Assembly (NCBI GenBank): GCA_964463285.1 | Contig: CAYXBB010000002.1 | Location: 13,072 to 77,071, forward strand | Length of the DNA: 64,000 nt | Direction of reading: 5' to 3' | DNA from: JAAZLS01 sp964463285 | GTDB lineage: Bacteria > Bacillota > Dethiobacteria > DTU022 | Program-made: the position numbers and the translations under genes | Shown here: positions 43,391 through 51,010 of the stretch, piece after piece | Layout of the letters: the number at the start of each line of letters is the position of its first letter | Position numbering within the stretch: the stretch's first letter is position 1 | The notes under the pieces: generated by a model | Databases searched by the model: none | The model's input: only the letters and a program-made list of their open reading frames with translations | Told to the model about the DNA's origin: nothing

Positions 43391-44689
43391 TTATTTTGGT
43401 TCGTTAGAGGAAGCTGAGAGCAATTTTTTCATAGCCTCCCGGTCTAGCTTACGCTTATATTCCGACTCCATCTCCAAGAGAGCATAAGGATAACTGTATT
43501 CATCCATTAGCCGTAAATATGGCTCAGGAGCAAAAGCCTCCGGCCCGAACACCCCCCTTCCCTGCCATACCCCTTTGCCGATCAGTTCCAGGGTAATAGC
43601 CGTTCCGTATGCGGTTTGAGCCACCACTACCTGGGAACCCAAACGCTCCATGGTCTCCTGGTTATCCAGGCTCTGGTAAATAAAGACTTCCCGATGCAGC
43701 CCGTCTTTTTTACCGGTAACATGCACTCCTACGCACATTTTTCCTTTAAGCTTATCTCCGATATAGGCGGGATTTGGAGCTACCGCTTCCACCACATCCC
43801 GAGGTGATAGTTTAATCCCCTGAAAATCTATTTTTTCCTTACGATCCAAACCCAAAGCTCTCAGAACCTTCATCGCATTTATAATATCATCGCCCAGGGC
43901 AATTTTAAACGAAACTTTTTTTAGCCCTTTGTCAATATAGCGCGGCATGAGCACCACTTCTTCATGCTCCACCTTCATTAATTTAACCGGGCCGATGCCT
44001 TCGGGAAAATAAAATATTTCCGGATCAGCAAACGGTTCCTGAACGTACCAGCCTTTTTCTCTCTCCCAGGTAACCGGAGGATTTAAAGTTTCATCGATCA
44101 TGGTCCAGATTGAAAATCCAAAAGCAATTTCCAGCCCTTCGGCGGTTAGATTACCCCCATCTTTAACTGCAATCTCGTCAAGCTCGTCAAAACAATGTAT
44201 CTCGGCAAACTTTGCAAACACATCCACCACGCCGGGATCAATGCCGGCTCCAATTACCGCCATCAACCCTTTCTGCTGCCATTTGGAATCGGCCTGGAAA
44301 TTGTAGGAGGCCATCAGTTCCGTATATCCCCGACCGATCGGATCTTCCGGATGAGGTTCCGACCAGGTCCCTAAATTTATATAATGACAACCCGCCTCAA
44401 AAGCAGCATCAAATAAATTTTTGGTCACAAACGGCGCCGCCGTATCCAGGATTAAATCCACGCCATGTTTTCGGGCCAGGGCAACTACTTCTGAAATTTC
44501 TTGAGCATTAACCGGTTCCGCCGGAAATCTTTCCGGATCACCCACTTTTTGGGCTACCTCCCCGGCTCTTTCCAGGTTGTAATCCGCCAATACCATTTTC
44601 TGTAACCAGTTACCCCTCTGATCCCGATCCCGAATTATCATGGCGATGGCTTCGCCTACCCCGCCTGTACCTACCAGCAACACTCTCAT
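43391..44689 (-). CDS. Saccharopine-dehydrogenase-family oxidoreductase, copy 1
   Basis: 432 residues. Rossmann motif VLLVGTGGVGEAIAMI at the N-terminus, LDTAAPFVTKNLFDAAF, HYINLGTWSEPHPEDP, GAGIDPGVVDVFAKFA and IKLSPRDVVEAVAPNPAYIGDK. The family covers saccharopine dehydrogenases, lysine 6-dehydrogenase and carboxynorspermidine dehydrogenase; which reaction applies is not clear. It is very similar along its length to the next gene upstream, so the pair arose by tandem duplication. ATG start with AGGGA upstream. In the operon dehydrogenase 2 - dehydrogenase 1 - symporter - small peptide. Confidence 0.9.
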   Translation of the reverse strand: MRVLLVGTGGVGEAIAMIIRDRDQRGNWLQKMVLADYNLERAGEVAQKVGDPERFPAEPVNAQEISEVVALARKHGVDLILDTAAPFVTKNLFDAAFEAGCHYINLGTWSEPHPEDPIGRGYTELMASYNFQADSKWQQKGLMAVIGAGIDPGVVDVFAKFAEIHCFDELDEIAVKDGGNLTAEGLEIAFGFSIWTMIDETLNPPVTWEREKGWYVQEPFADPEIFYFPEGIGPVKLMKVEHEEVVLMPRYIDKGLKKVSFKIALGDDIINAMKVLRALGLDRKEKIDFQGIKLSPRDVVEAVAPNPAYIGDKLKGKMCVGVHVTGKKDGLHREVFIYQSLDNQETMERLGSQVVVAQTAYGTAITLELIGKGVWQGRGVFGPEAFAPEPYLRLMDEYSYPYALLEMESEYKRKLDREAMKKLLSASSNEPK

Positions 44690-44872
44690 TTTTTAAATCC
44701 CTCCTTATCAGTTATTGGTGGTATTGGGAAGCATTTGCAATAAGATCTAAACTAATAATCTCGTTGGCATCGGGGGACATTTACAACTAGTCTTAAGTAT
44801 GACAGTTTAGTGATGCGGTTTAACCTTTCAGGCAAGATCATTATTCGATAAATGTTCGAAATACCCTACTAT

Positions 44873-46195
44873 TTAGTTAATAGAATCTAGCACCTCATCG
44901 GTGGAAACATCGGGAAAAGCTGATAACATTTTTTTCATAGTCCCCTGATCTTGCTTGCGCTTATACTCCGAATCCATTTCCATCAGGCGGTAAGGATATC
45001 TGTATTCATCCATGAGTTTTAAAAAAGGTTCCGGGGCAAAAGCCTCCGGCCCAAACACTCCCCGGTCCCGCCAGATCCCTTTGCCAACCAACTCCAGGGT
45101 AATGACCGTCCCGTAGGCAGTTTGGGCCACCACCACTTGAGAGCCCAAGCGTTCCATGGTCTCCCGATTATCCAGGCTCTGGTAAATAAATACTTCCCGG
45201 TGCAGTCCGTCTTTTTTACCAATTACATGTACCCCTACGCACATCTTGCCTTTTAATTTGTCTCCAATATGAGCAGGATTTGGAGCTACCGCTTCCACCA
45301 CATCCCGGGGTGAAAGTTTGATCCCCTGAAAGTCTATTTTTTCTTTGCGATTAAGGCCAATGGCTCTCAGAACCTTCATGGCATTAACAATCTCATCGCC
45401 CAGAGCAATTTTAAACGTGACTTTTTTTAGCCCCTTATCTATGTATCGCGGCATGAGCACCACTTCTTCGTGTTCCACTTTCATCAGTTTAACCGGACCT
45501 ATGCCTTCCGGAAAATAAAATATTTCCGGATCAGCAAACGGTTCCTGAACGTACCAGCCTTTTTCTTTTTCCCAGGTGACCGGGGGATTTAAAATCTCGC
45601 CAATCATAGTCCAGATTGAAAAACCAAAAGCAATATCCAAACCTTCGGCGGTCAGGTTCCCACCATCTTTAACTGCAATTTCCTCCAGCTCATCAAAGCA
45701 GTATATTTCAGCAAACTTGGCAAATACATCCACCACGCCGGGATCAATGCCGGCTCCGATTATTGCCATCAATCCTTTTCGTCGCCACTTAGAATCGGCC
45801 TGGAAATTGTAGGAGGCCATCAGTTCCGTATATCCCCGACCAACCGGATCTTCCGGATGGGATTCAGACCAAGTCCCCAGGTTTATGTAATGGCAATTCG
45901 ATTCAAAAGCCGCATCAAATAAATTTTTGGTCACAAACGGCGGTGCCGCATCCAGAATCAGGTCCACATCATGCTTGCGGGCCAGGGCTGCTATTTCGGA
46001 AACCTCCCGAGCATCAACCGGTTCTGCCGGAAATCTTTCCGGCTCACCCACTTTTTGAGCTACCTGCTTAATTCTTTCCGGATTATAATCCGCCAGCACC
46101 ATTTTTTGTAACCATTTGCCCCCACGATTCCGATCGCGAGCTATCATGGCGATAGCTCCGCCCACCCCGCCTGTACCTACCAGTAGCACCTTCAT
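44873..46195 (-). CDS. Saccharopine-dehydrogenase-family oxidoreductase, copy 2
   Basis: 440 residues, paralogue of the gene at 43391-44689 with the same motifs (VLLVGTGGVGGAIAMI, LDAAPPFVTKNLFDAAF, GAGIDPGVVDVFAKFA) and a C-terminus extended by a few residues (SAFPDVSTDEVLDSIN). Differences are scattered and conservative except near residues 40-50 and the C-terminus, which suggests both are functional and perhaps form a heteromer or differ in substrate. First gene of its operon; upstream DNA also resembles that before copy 1. Confidence 0.9.
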   Translation of the reverse strand: MKVLLVGTGGVGGAIAMIARDRNRGGKWLQKMVLADYNPERIKQVAQKVGEPERFPAEPVDAREVSEIAALARKHDVDLILDAAPPFVTKNLFDAAFESNCHYINLGTWSESHPEDPVGRGYTELMASYNFQADSKWRRKGLMAIIGAGIDPGVVDVFAKFAEIYCFDELEEIAVKDGGNLTAEGLDIAFGFSIWTMIGEILNPPVTWEKEKGWYVQEPFADPEIFYFPEGIGPVKLMKVEHEEVVLMPRYIDKGLKKVTFKIALGDEIVNAMKVLRAIGLNRKEKIDFQGIKLSPRDVVEAVAPNPAHIGDKLKGKMCVGVHVIGKKDGLHREVFIYQSLDNRETMERLGSQVVVAQTAYGTVITLELVGKGIWRDRGVFGPEAFAPEPFLKLMDEYRYPYRLMEMDSEYKRKQDQGTMKKMLSAFPDVSTDEVLDSIN

Positions 46196-46511
46196 TTTTA
46201 GGATCTCTCCTTATAGTTGTTGGTTGTGTTGGAAACGCCTACAACTAAATCCCGGCAGTAAAACTGTAGTAGTATAGCTCAATATATTGGATCAATATTC
46301 GATAAATATTCTGTAAATATTTGAAATATCCTTTAAAAGCCATGTAAATCCCTTAATTTAACGCCCATTAGTGATAGATCCGCTTCGGCAAAATATTTAC
46401 CATTCCAATTTCCGTAATAAATAGCAGGAACCTTTCTCTACAGTATAGAATATTGCTTTAAAAAAGAAAAAGACGGTTTATTTACAAGTACAACCCAAGG
46501 AGGCGAACAGT
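46196..46511. other. Divergent control region between dehydrogenase 2 and the CBS gene
   Basis: A 316-base A/T-rich region serving two divergent units. At 46280-46330 AATATT-type words recur about every 10-16 bases (CAATATATTG, CAATATTCG, AAATATTC, AAATATTTG). No -24/-12 promoter was found here on either strand. A GATAAAT(A/G)TTC stretch is shared with the region before dehydrogenase 1 (near 44845). Confidence 0.5.
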
Positions 46512-46985
46512 TTGACAATGACGGCCCGGGATATTATGAGCACTGAGGTAATAAGCATAAATGAACAACAAACCCTGCAGGAGGCAATTGTACTAATGGC
46601 CCGGCACAACATCAGCGGGTTACCGGTAACAAACGAGCAGAACGTTGTTATAGGCATTATTTCCAACACCGATATTATCCGCTATTCTCAGCAGGTAAAC
46701 GTGATTCCACTGGTGGACCTTTCAGGGTGGGTTTCCCCCCATACCAATATCACCGACATTGCATCTTTGCGTAAGGGGATCGATCTTCTGGCCAATACTA
46801 CAGTTATAAGCCTGATGAAGAGGAAGGTATATACTGCTTACGAAAACACCGGGATCATTGATCTGGCCAGATTAATGAGCCAGCGCAAGATAAACCGCAT
46901 CCCCGTTCTTGATGCTGCTCATAGGCTTGTAGGCATAGTGACCCGTGCCGACCTGGTAAAAAGTCTGGCCAAACAGGAACAATGA
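46512..46985 (+). CDS. Tandem CBS-domain protein
   Basis: 157 residues made of two CBS domains (ARDIMSTEVISINEQQTLQEA, GLPVTNEQNVVIGIISNTDI; then MKRKVYTAYENTGIIDLARL, NRIPVLDAAHRLVGIVTRADL). Such pairs bind adenosine nucleotides or SAM and act as sensors. Start is TTG 46512, eight bases after AAGGAGG; ATG 46518 is possible. Divergent from the dehydrogenase operon and followed by a terminator. A role in controlling the neighbouring catabolic genes is plausible but not shown. Confidence 0.88.
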   Translation: MTMTARDIMSTEVISINEQQTLQEAIVLMARHNISGLPVTNEQNVVIGIISNTDIIRYSQQVNVIPLVDLSGWVSPHTNITDIASLRKGIDLLANTTVISLMKRKVYTAYENTGIIDLARLMSQRKINRIPVLDAAHRLVGIVTRADLVKSLAKQEQ

Positions 46986-47000
46986 TCTAAAGCAAACATT

Positions 47001-47035
47001 AATGATGAGAAGAAAACGTAAAACCATCATTTTTT
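47001..47035 (+). terminator. Likely terminator of the CBS gene
   Basis: AATGATG and CATCATT form a 7-bp stem with a 17-base A-rich loop followed by TTTTT, starting 16 bases after the stop. Confidence 0.5.
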
Positions 47036-47144
47036 GCCACCACCCTGGTTAGGCCGTTGCCCCATTATTATATATATTTAAAAAGACTGGGGTATTTAAC
47101 TAGTTCCAATTTAATAACTGATACAATTTAGTTCCTGCTACCGA

Positions 47145-48464
47145 TCAGGTTTTTATAAATTCATCCGCCAAATTCAAACTTTCGTCTACCGCATCCATCC
47201 CCAAATTCAATTCCTGTTCATTGATGGAAATCGGCGGAGCTATAAACATGATATTCCAACGCGGATAGACATAGATGCCCTTTTCGTTCAGAAAATTATT
47301 GATCCGGCCCATAATTCCCGGATCGGGGCCATTCCAGGGAGCTATCGGCTCCTTGGTCCGGCGATCTCTTACCAGCTCTATCGCCGAGAACAGGCCGATG
47401 GAGCGCACATCGCCCACCGAGGGATGTTTTTCTTTTACATTTTCCAGCCGTTTTTTCAGCAACTGCCCCATTTTTGCAGAATTCTCGATCAGGTTCTCTT
47501 CTTCGTAAACCTGAACGGTTGCCACACCAGTGGCACAGGCCAGAGTATGGCCGCTATAGGTTAAACCGCACCACAGCATGCGGTCGTCAAAATGATCGGC
47601 AATTTTCTCGTTAACCACTACCGCCCCCAGGGGGACATAACCCTGGGTAATCCCCTTGGCCATGGTCATAATATCGGGGATTACATTCCAGTTGTTCACC
47701 CCAAACCATTTGCCGGTTCGACCCCAACCGGTCATTACCTCGTCGGCAATCAGCAGTACACCAAATTCATCACAGATCTCCCGAATCCGAGGCAAATATT
47801 CGGGGGGCGGAACAAATATACCGTTGGTTCCGGTTACCGGCTCCACAATAAAGGCGGCTACGGATTTAGGATCTTCATACAACATAATTTCTCGAACATG
47901 CTCCGCGCACTCCAGCCCGCAGCCGGGGTAGGTGTGCCCAAAGCTACAGCGATAGCAATAAGGTTCAAACACATGGACCACCCCGGGAATCCCCGGCTCT
48001 ACCGGCGGGCGGCGGGGATCGCCGGTCAGGGTAATCGCTCCAAAGGTAGCCCCGTGGTATGAGCGATAGCGGGCGAGTATTTTGAATCTTCCGGAATACA
48101 GTCGGGCAACCTTTATGGCATTATCATTAGACTCGGCTCCGCCCAGGGTAAACAGTACTTTGTTCAAATCTCCCGGGGTGTGTTCAGCCACCTTCTGAGC
48201 CAGTCTGGCCCGGGGTTCACTGGCATAAGAAGGACTAATATAACAAAGCTTATCAGCCTGCTCCTTTATAGCTTCAATTACCCGGGGATGCTGGTGTCCG
48301 ATGTTGGTATTTATTAGTTGGGATGAAAAATCCAGATATTTTTTGCCCTCCCGATTCCAGAACCAACACCCCTCACCACCTACTATCTCCTCATAAATGT
48401 TTTTGCTCTGGACAGACCACGATCTCAACACATATTTTCGTTCCAGTTCTCCGACGGAATTCAT
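47145..48464 (-). CDS. Class III (omega-amino acid) aminotransferase
   Basis: 439 residues, PLP-dependent. Contains GGAESNDNAIKVARLYSGR, YHGATFGAITLTGDP, FIVEPVTGTNGIFVPPPEYL, LIADEVMTGWGRTGKWFG and the PLP lysine in MTMAKGITQGYVPLG. A Cys-bearing segment (EPYCYRCSFGHTYPGCGLEC) is typical of a subgroup near taurine and beta-alanine:pyruvate aminotransferases. It would turn a terminal amine into an aldehyde. AAGGAGG upstream; ATG overlaps the oxidoreductase stop by four bases, so the aldehyde maker and aldehyde user are coupled. True substrate unknown. Confidence 0.92.
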   Translation of the reverse strand: MNSVGELERKYVLRSWSVQSKNIYEEIVGGEGCWFWNREGKKYLDFSSQLINTNIGHQHPRVIEAIKEQADKLCYISPSYASEPRARLAQKVAEHTPGDLNKVLFTLGGAESNDNAIKVARLYSGRFKILARYRSYHGATFGAITLTGDPRRPPVEPGIPGVVHVFEPYCYRCSFGHTYPGCGLECAEHVREIMLYEDPKSVAAFIVEPVTGTNGIFVPPPEYLPRIREICDEFGVLLIADEVMTGWGRTGKWFGVNNWNVIPDIMTMAKGITQGYVPLGAVVVNEKIADHFDDRMLWCGLTYSGHTLACATGVATVQVYEEENLIENSAKMGQLLKKRLENVKEKHPSVGDVRSIGLFSAIELVRDRRTKEPIAPWNGPDPGIMGRINNFLNEKGIYVYPRWNIMFIAPPISINEQELNLGMDAVDESLNLADEFIKT

Positions 48465-50356
48465 TTCGAGCCTGCCTCCTTAAAATTTGATCGCTTTTCT
48501 GCTCCCAGCCAACCTAGTTTCAATCCCTGGAGGGTTTCCGGGCGGGGGATACCCTCCACGGTCCATCCTCTTAATCCGTAATATTCGAACAACATTTTAC
48601 CCAGATGGGGCAGGCTGCCGGCAGCTGCTCCTTCCAGGCGGTCATGCACCAGCAAGCGGGGAGGCAGGGTATCATTTTTGCGGCTGATGCCTAGTTTCAC
48701 GTTTATGGATCTTTTCAGGTTAAACAACCGTTCCCCGGTGTTCAGCAGTTCCTTGCCGTCTACATCCCACCCGGTTACCCTGGACAACCAGGCGGCGATT
48801 TCGTCGGGAATTACATGACCCCTGATCAAGAACTTACACAACCCCAGGGCGTTAAATATGATCATGTAATCCTGCATGGTCTTAGCCAGCAGAGGCTTTC
48901 CCTCCATGCTATGGGGATCATATTCCGCAGGAATTCCAATCAATGTGCCCGGATAACTTAAATTTTCATTAAAATAGGTAAGTCCCTCCAGGTGACAGGC
49001 TCCCCGGTTGCCGGTAGCATAAACAATGGCCATGCTGGTGAACGCCCGGGGATCATGAAACGGGAATTCCAGTCCCTTGCTCTCTACAACAAATTCTGCT
49101 GCCAGTGAACCGAAGTGCGATGCCGCCCGTTTAACTCCCTCCGCCAGGTAAAAACCCAACTTTTCCCGGCGGGCTATCTGTTGTATGAGAACCAGTATTG
49201 CTTCTCCGCTTCCCCAGGACAAATCGAGCCCCCCGGTATCCACTCCCTTCAAAAGACCATGCTCATTAAGTTCCATAGCAAACGCAACCGCATTGGCAGT
49301 GGAGATCACGTCCACTCCCAGGCGGTTACACAGGTCATGGGCGGCAATAATGAAATTCGGGTCATCGTTTAAACAAAGTGCTCCGAATCCGGCAACGGTT
49401 TCATACTCCGGCCCGTGAGCAATGGTGCCCTGGTGAGGTCCCACCAACACTTTCATATCCTTGCCGCAACGGATCGGGCAGGCAAAGCAGGTCACATGTT
49501 TTACCCGCAAGCCTTTCGCCACCATGGCCTGACCGGATACTCTTGCCGCTCCTTCCTCCCAGCTGCCGCCGGTCCAGTTGCGAATAGGAAGATCACCCAG
49601 TTTTTCCACCGCCACCACCCCGCCGGCGGTCCCAAAATCGGTAAGTCCCCTGGCTTTTTCTCTGATTTTAGACAGAGATTCTCTCCTGGCTTCAGCCAGG
49701 CCCCGGCTGTCGAAAATAGCCGGTACCGGACCGGAAGGAAGCACGGCGATCGCCTTTAAATTCTTGGAACCCATTACTGCGCCCAGACCGCAGCGGCCGG
49801 CAGCCCGGGAATCCTTTCCGTCAATAATGATGGAAGCAATCAGCACCCGGTTTTCCCCGGCTGGGCCGATAGCAGCGGTATTTATCTTTTCCCCCAGTTC
49901 CTGTTGAATTTTCTCCTGCGTGCGGTAAGTGTCCTCTCCCCAAAGAGCGGTAGCATCTTTAAATTCCAGCCCCTGTTCCCCGAAGTAAAGGTAAACCGGG
50001 CGATCCGCCTTGCCGGTAATGATCAGGCCATCGTAGCCGACAGCCTTAAAATCCGCCGGCCACCGCCCCCCTACAATGGCCTCCGCCCATATCCCGGTAG
50101 CCGGGGATTTCCCACAAAACGCTGCCTTGCTGGCTGCAGGTACATTTAATCCGGTCAGAATCCCTGAAAAGACCAGTAGTGCTGCCTGTTCACTTAAAGG
50201 ATCCGGTTCGTAATAACCCCGTTCATAAAACAGCTTGGCAGATAAACCGCTGCCTCCCAGGTAATCCCGGTAATCCTGTTCTGGAATAATTGTTTCAGTT
50301 ACCTCACGAGAGGTTAAATTAATTTCCAGGATTTTTCCATAATATCCATATCCCAT
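48461..50356 (-). CDS. aor: Aldehyde ferredoxin oxidoreductase (tungsten/molybdenum pterin)
   Basis: 631 residues. Oxidises aldehydes to acids and reduces ferredoxin. The N-terminal pterin domain shows GGSGLSAKLFYER, GKSPATGIWAEAIVGG and AAGRCGLGAVMGSKNLKAIAV. Fe-S cysteines sit in CFACPIRCGKD near residue 290 and in FNALGLCKF near 520. ATG 50356 (MGYGYYGKILEINL) is eight bases after AAGGAG and preferred to GTG 50365. First gene of the aor-aminotransferase operon, about 140 bases after a -24/-12 promoter. Close relatives may act on other substrates, so the aldehyde specificity is open. Confidence 0.94.
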   Translation of the reverse strand: MGYGYYGKILEINLTSREVTETIIPEQDYRDYLGGSGLSAKLFYERGYYEPDPLSEQAALLVFSGILTGLNVPAASKAAFCGKSPATGIWAEAIVGGRWPADFKAVGYDGLIITGKADRPVYLYFGEQGLEFKDATALWGEDTYRTQEKIQQELGEKINTAAIGPAGENRVLIASIIIDGKDSRAAGRCGLGAVMGSKNLKAIAVLPSGPVPAIFDSRGLAEARRESLSKIREKARGLTDFGTAGGVVAVEKLGDLPIRNWTGGSWEEGAARVSGQAMVAKGLRVKHVTCFACPIRCGKDMKVLVGPHQGTIAHGPEYETVAGFGALCLNDDPNFIIAAHDLCNRLGVDVISTANAVAFAMELNEHGLLKGVDTGGLDLSWGSGEAILVLIQQIARREKLGFYLAEGVKRAASHFGSLAAEFVVESKGLEFPFHDPRAFTSMAIVYATGNRGACHLEGLTYFNENLSYPGTLIGIPAEYDPHSMEGKPLLAKTMQDYMIIFNALGLCKFLIRGHVIPDEIAAWLSRVTGWDVDGKELLNTGERLFNLKRSINVKLGISRKNDTLPPRLLVHDRLEGAAAGSLPHLGKMLFEYYGLRGWTVEGIPRPETLQGLKLGWLGAEKRSNFKEAGSK

Positions 50357-50495
50357 AGCCCTCACTCCTTATGTTTCTTCGGGAAGCATCCGAATAAAAG
50401 TAGGAAATAATATTCCTAATTCCATAAGATGCCAAAGACTATACTCGAAGAAGCTATGTTCTCGATTTTAAAAATTTAAGTCCAATTATATATCT

Positions 50496-50511
50496 TGCAA
50501 TTACTATGCCA
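50496..50511 (-). promoter_or_regulatory. Sigma-54 (-24/-12) promoter of aor-aminotransferase
   Basis: The minus strand reads TGGCATAGTAATTGCA: GG and GC with exactly ten bases between, and close to the TGGCAC-N5-TTGCW consensus. About 140 bases before the aor start and directly downstream of a sigma-54 activator gene, which makes the match meaningful. Confidence 0.8.
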
Positions 50512-50524
50512 CCCCCGAGCAGCT

Positions 50525-50570
50525 CTTTTCCAACAAAGCCCGGCTACAAGCGCACTGCAGGGGGCTGCAA
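50525..50570. repeat. Intergenic repeat, copy A
   Basis: TTTTCCAACAAAGCCCGGCT then ACAAGCGCACTGCAGGGGGC and TGCAAA. The copy at 52886-52925 shares TTTCCA-CAAAGCCCGG, AAGC-C and GCAAA. The two copies flank the sigma-54 activator gene. Confidence 0.5.
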
Positions 50571-50592
50571 ATAAAATTCCACTGGAATATAT

Positions 50593-50748
50593 CTAATGCC
50601 AGTAAAAAAAAAACCCTTGCAGCAATATCGCTTCAATCCCACAAACTAACCCGAGCACTATTGTAATCTTTTTTCCGAACTGGGTTTGTTCCAGCTCGGT
50701 AGCGTCTTTCTCAACATATTTTGTATAAAAATCAACTGTAAATAACAC
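50593..50748 (-). CDS. Hypothetical 51-residue single-helix membrane protein
   Basis: GTG 50748 follows GAGGCGCAG; a longer TTG frame reaches 50796. The product has a charged N-terminus (FYTKYVEKDATELEQTQFGKK) and one membrane helix (ITIVLGLVCGIEAILLQGFF). The composition is realistic and the size recalls small transporter or signalling partners. It lies upstream of the sigma-54 promoter, so would need its own transcription or read-through from the activator gene. Confidence 0.35.
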   Translation of the reverse strand: MLFTVDFYTKYVEKDATELEQTQFGKKITIVLGLVCGIEAILLQGFFFYWH

Positions 50749-50893
50749 CTGCGCCTCAAACCTTGAAAATATGTGTGGGAAGAAGATTAAACTCAATTTT
50801 AGATCCCCGTTTCCATTTCACTACCGATCTCTTTGATGCTTACAAAAGCCGAGTGTAAACTTTAAATATATCAGTTACAGTTATAACCAGAAC

Positions 50894-50905
50894 TGTTTAT
50901 AAACA
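50894..50905. promoter_or_regulatory. Perfect palindrome, possible enhancer site
   Basis: TGTTTATAAACA lies about 390 bases upstream of the sigma-54 promoter, with further TTATAA words on both sides. Sigma-54 activators bind palindromes at such distances. No second copy was found, so this is tentative. Confidence 0.25.
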
Positions 50906-51010
50906 ATTCTATTTATAAAATTGCTACGAAGGTAGGCTAAAAAGTGTACAGATATCCTGACATCAAATAATATCAGACTTGCCACAACTCAGTTATGACT
51001 TGCTTGATGG

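Larger units (their letters stand above)
50366..51010. other. Control region between the sigma-54 activator and aor
   Basis: 645 bases with the -24/-12 promoter (50496-50511), a doubtful 51-codon ORF (50593-50748), one copy of a short repeat (50525-50570), and a perfect 12-base palindrome (50894-50905) that could be the activator's binding site. Confidence 0.6.

Noticed and set aside
44690..46511. Second sigma-54 promoter before the dehydrogenase genes
   Set aside because: Searched on the minus strand for GG-N10-GC with TGGCA and TTGC; no acceptable match, so this operon may be controlled differently from aor.
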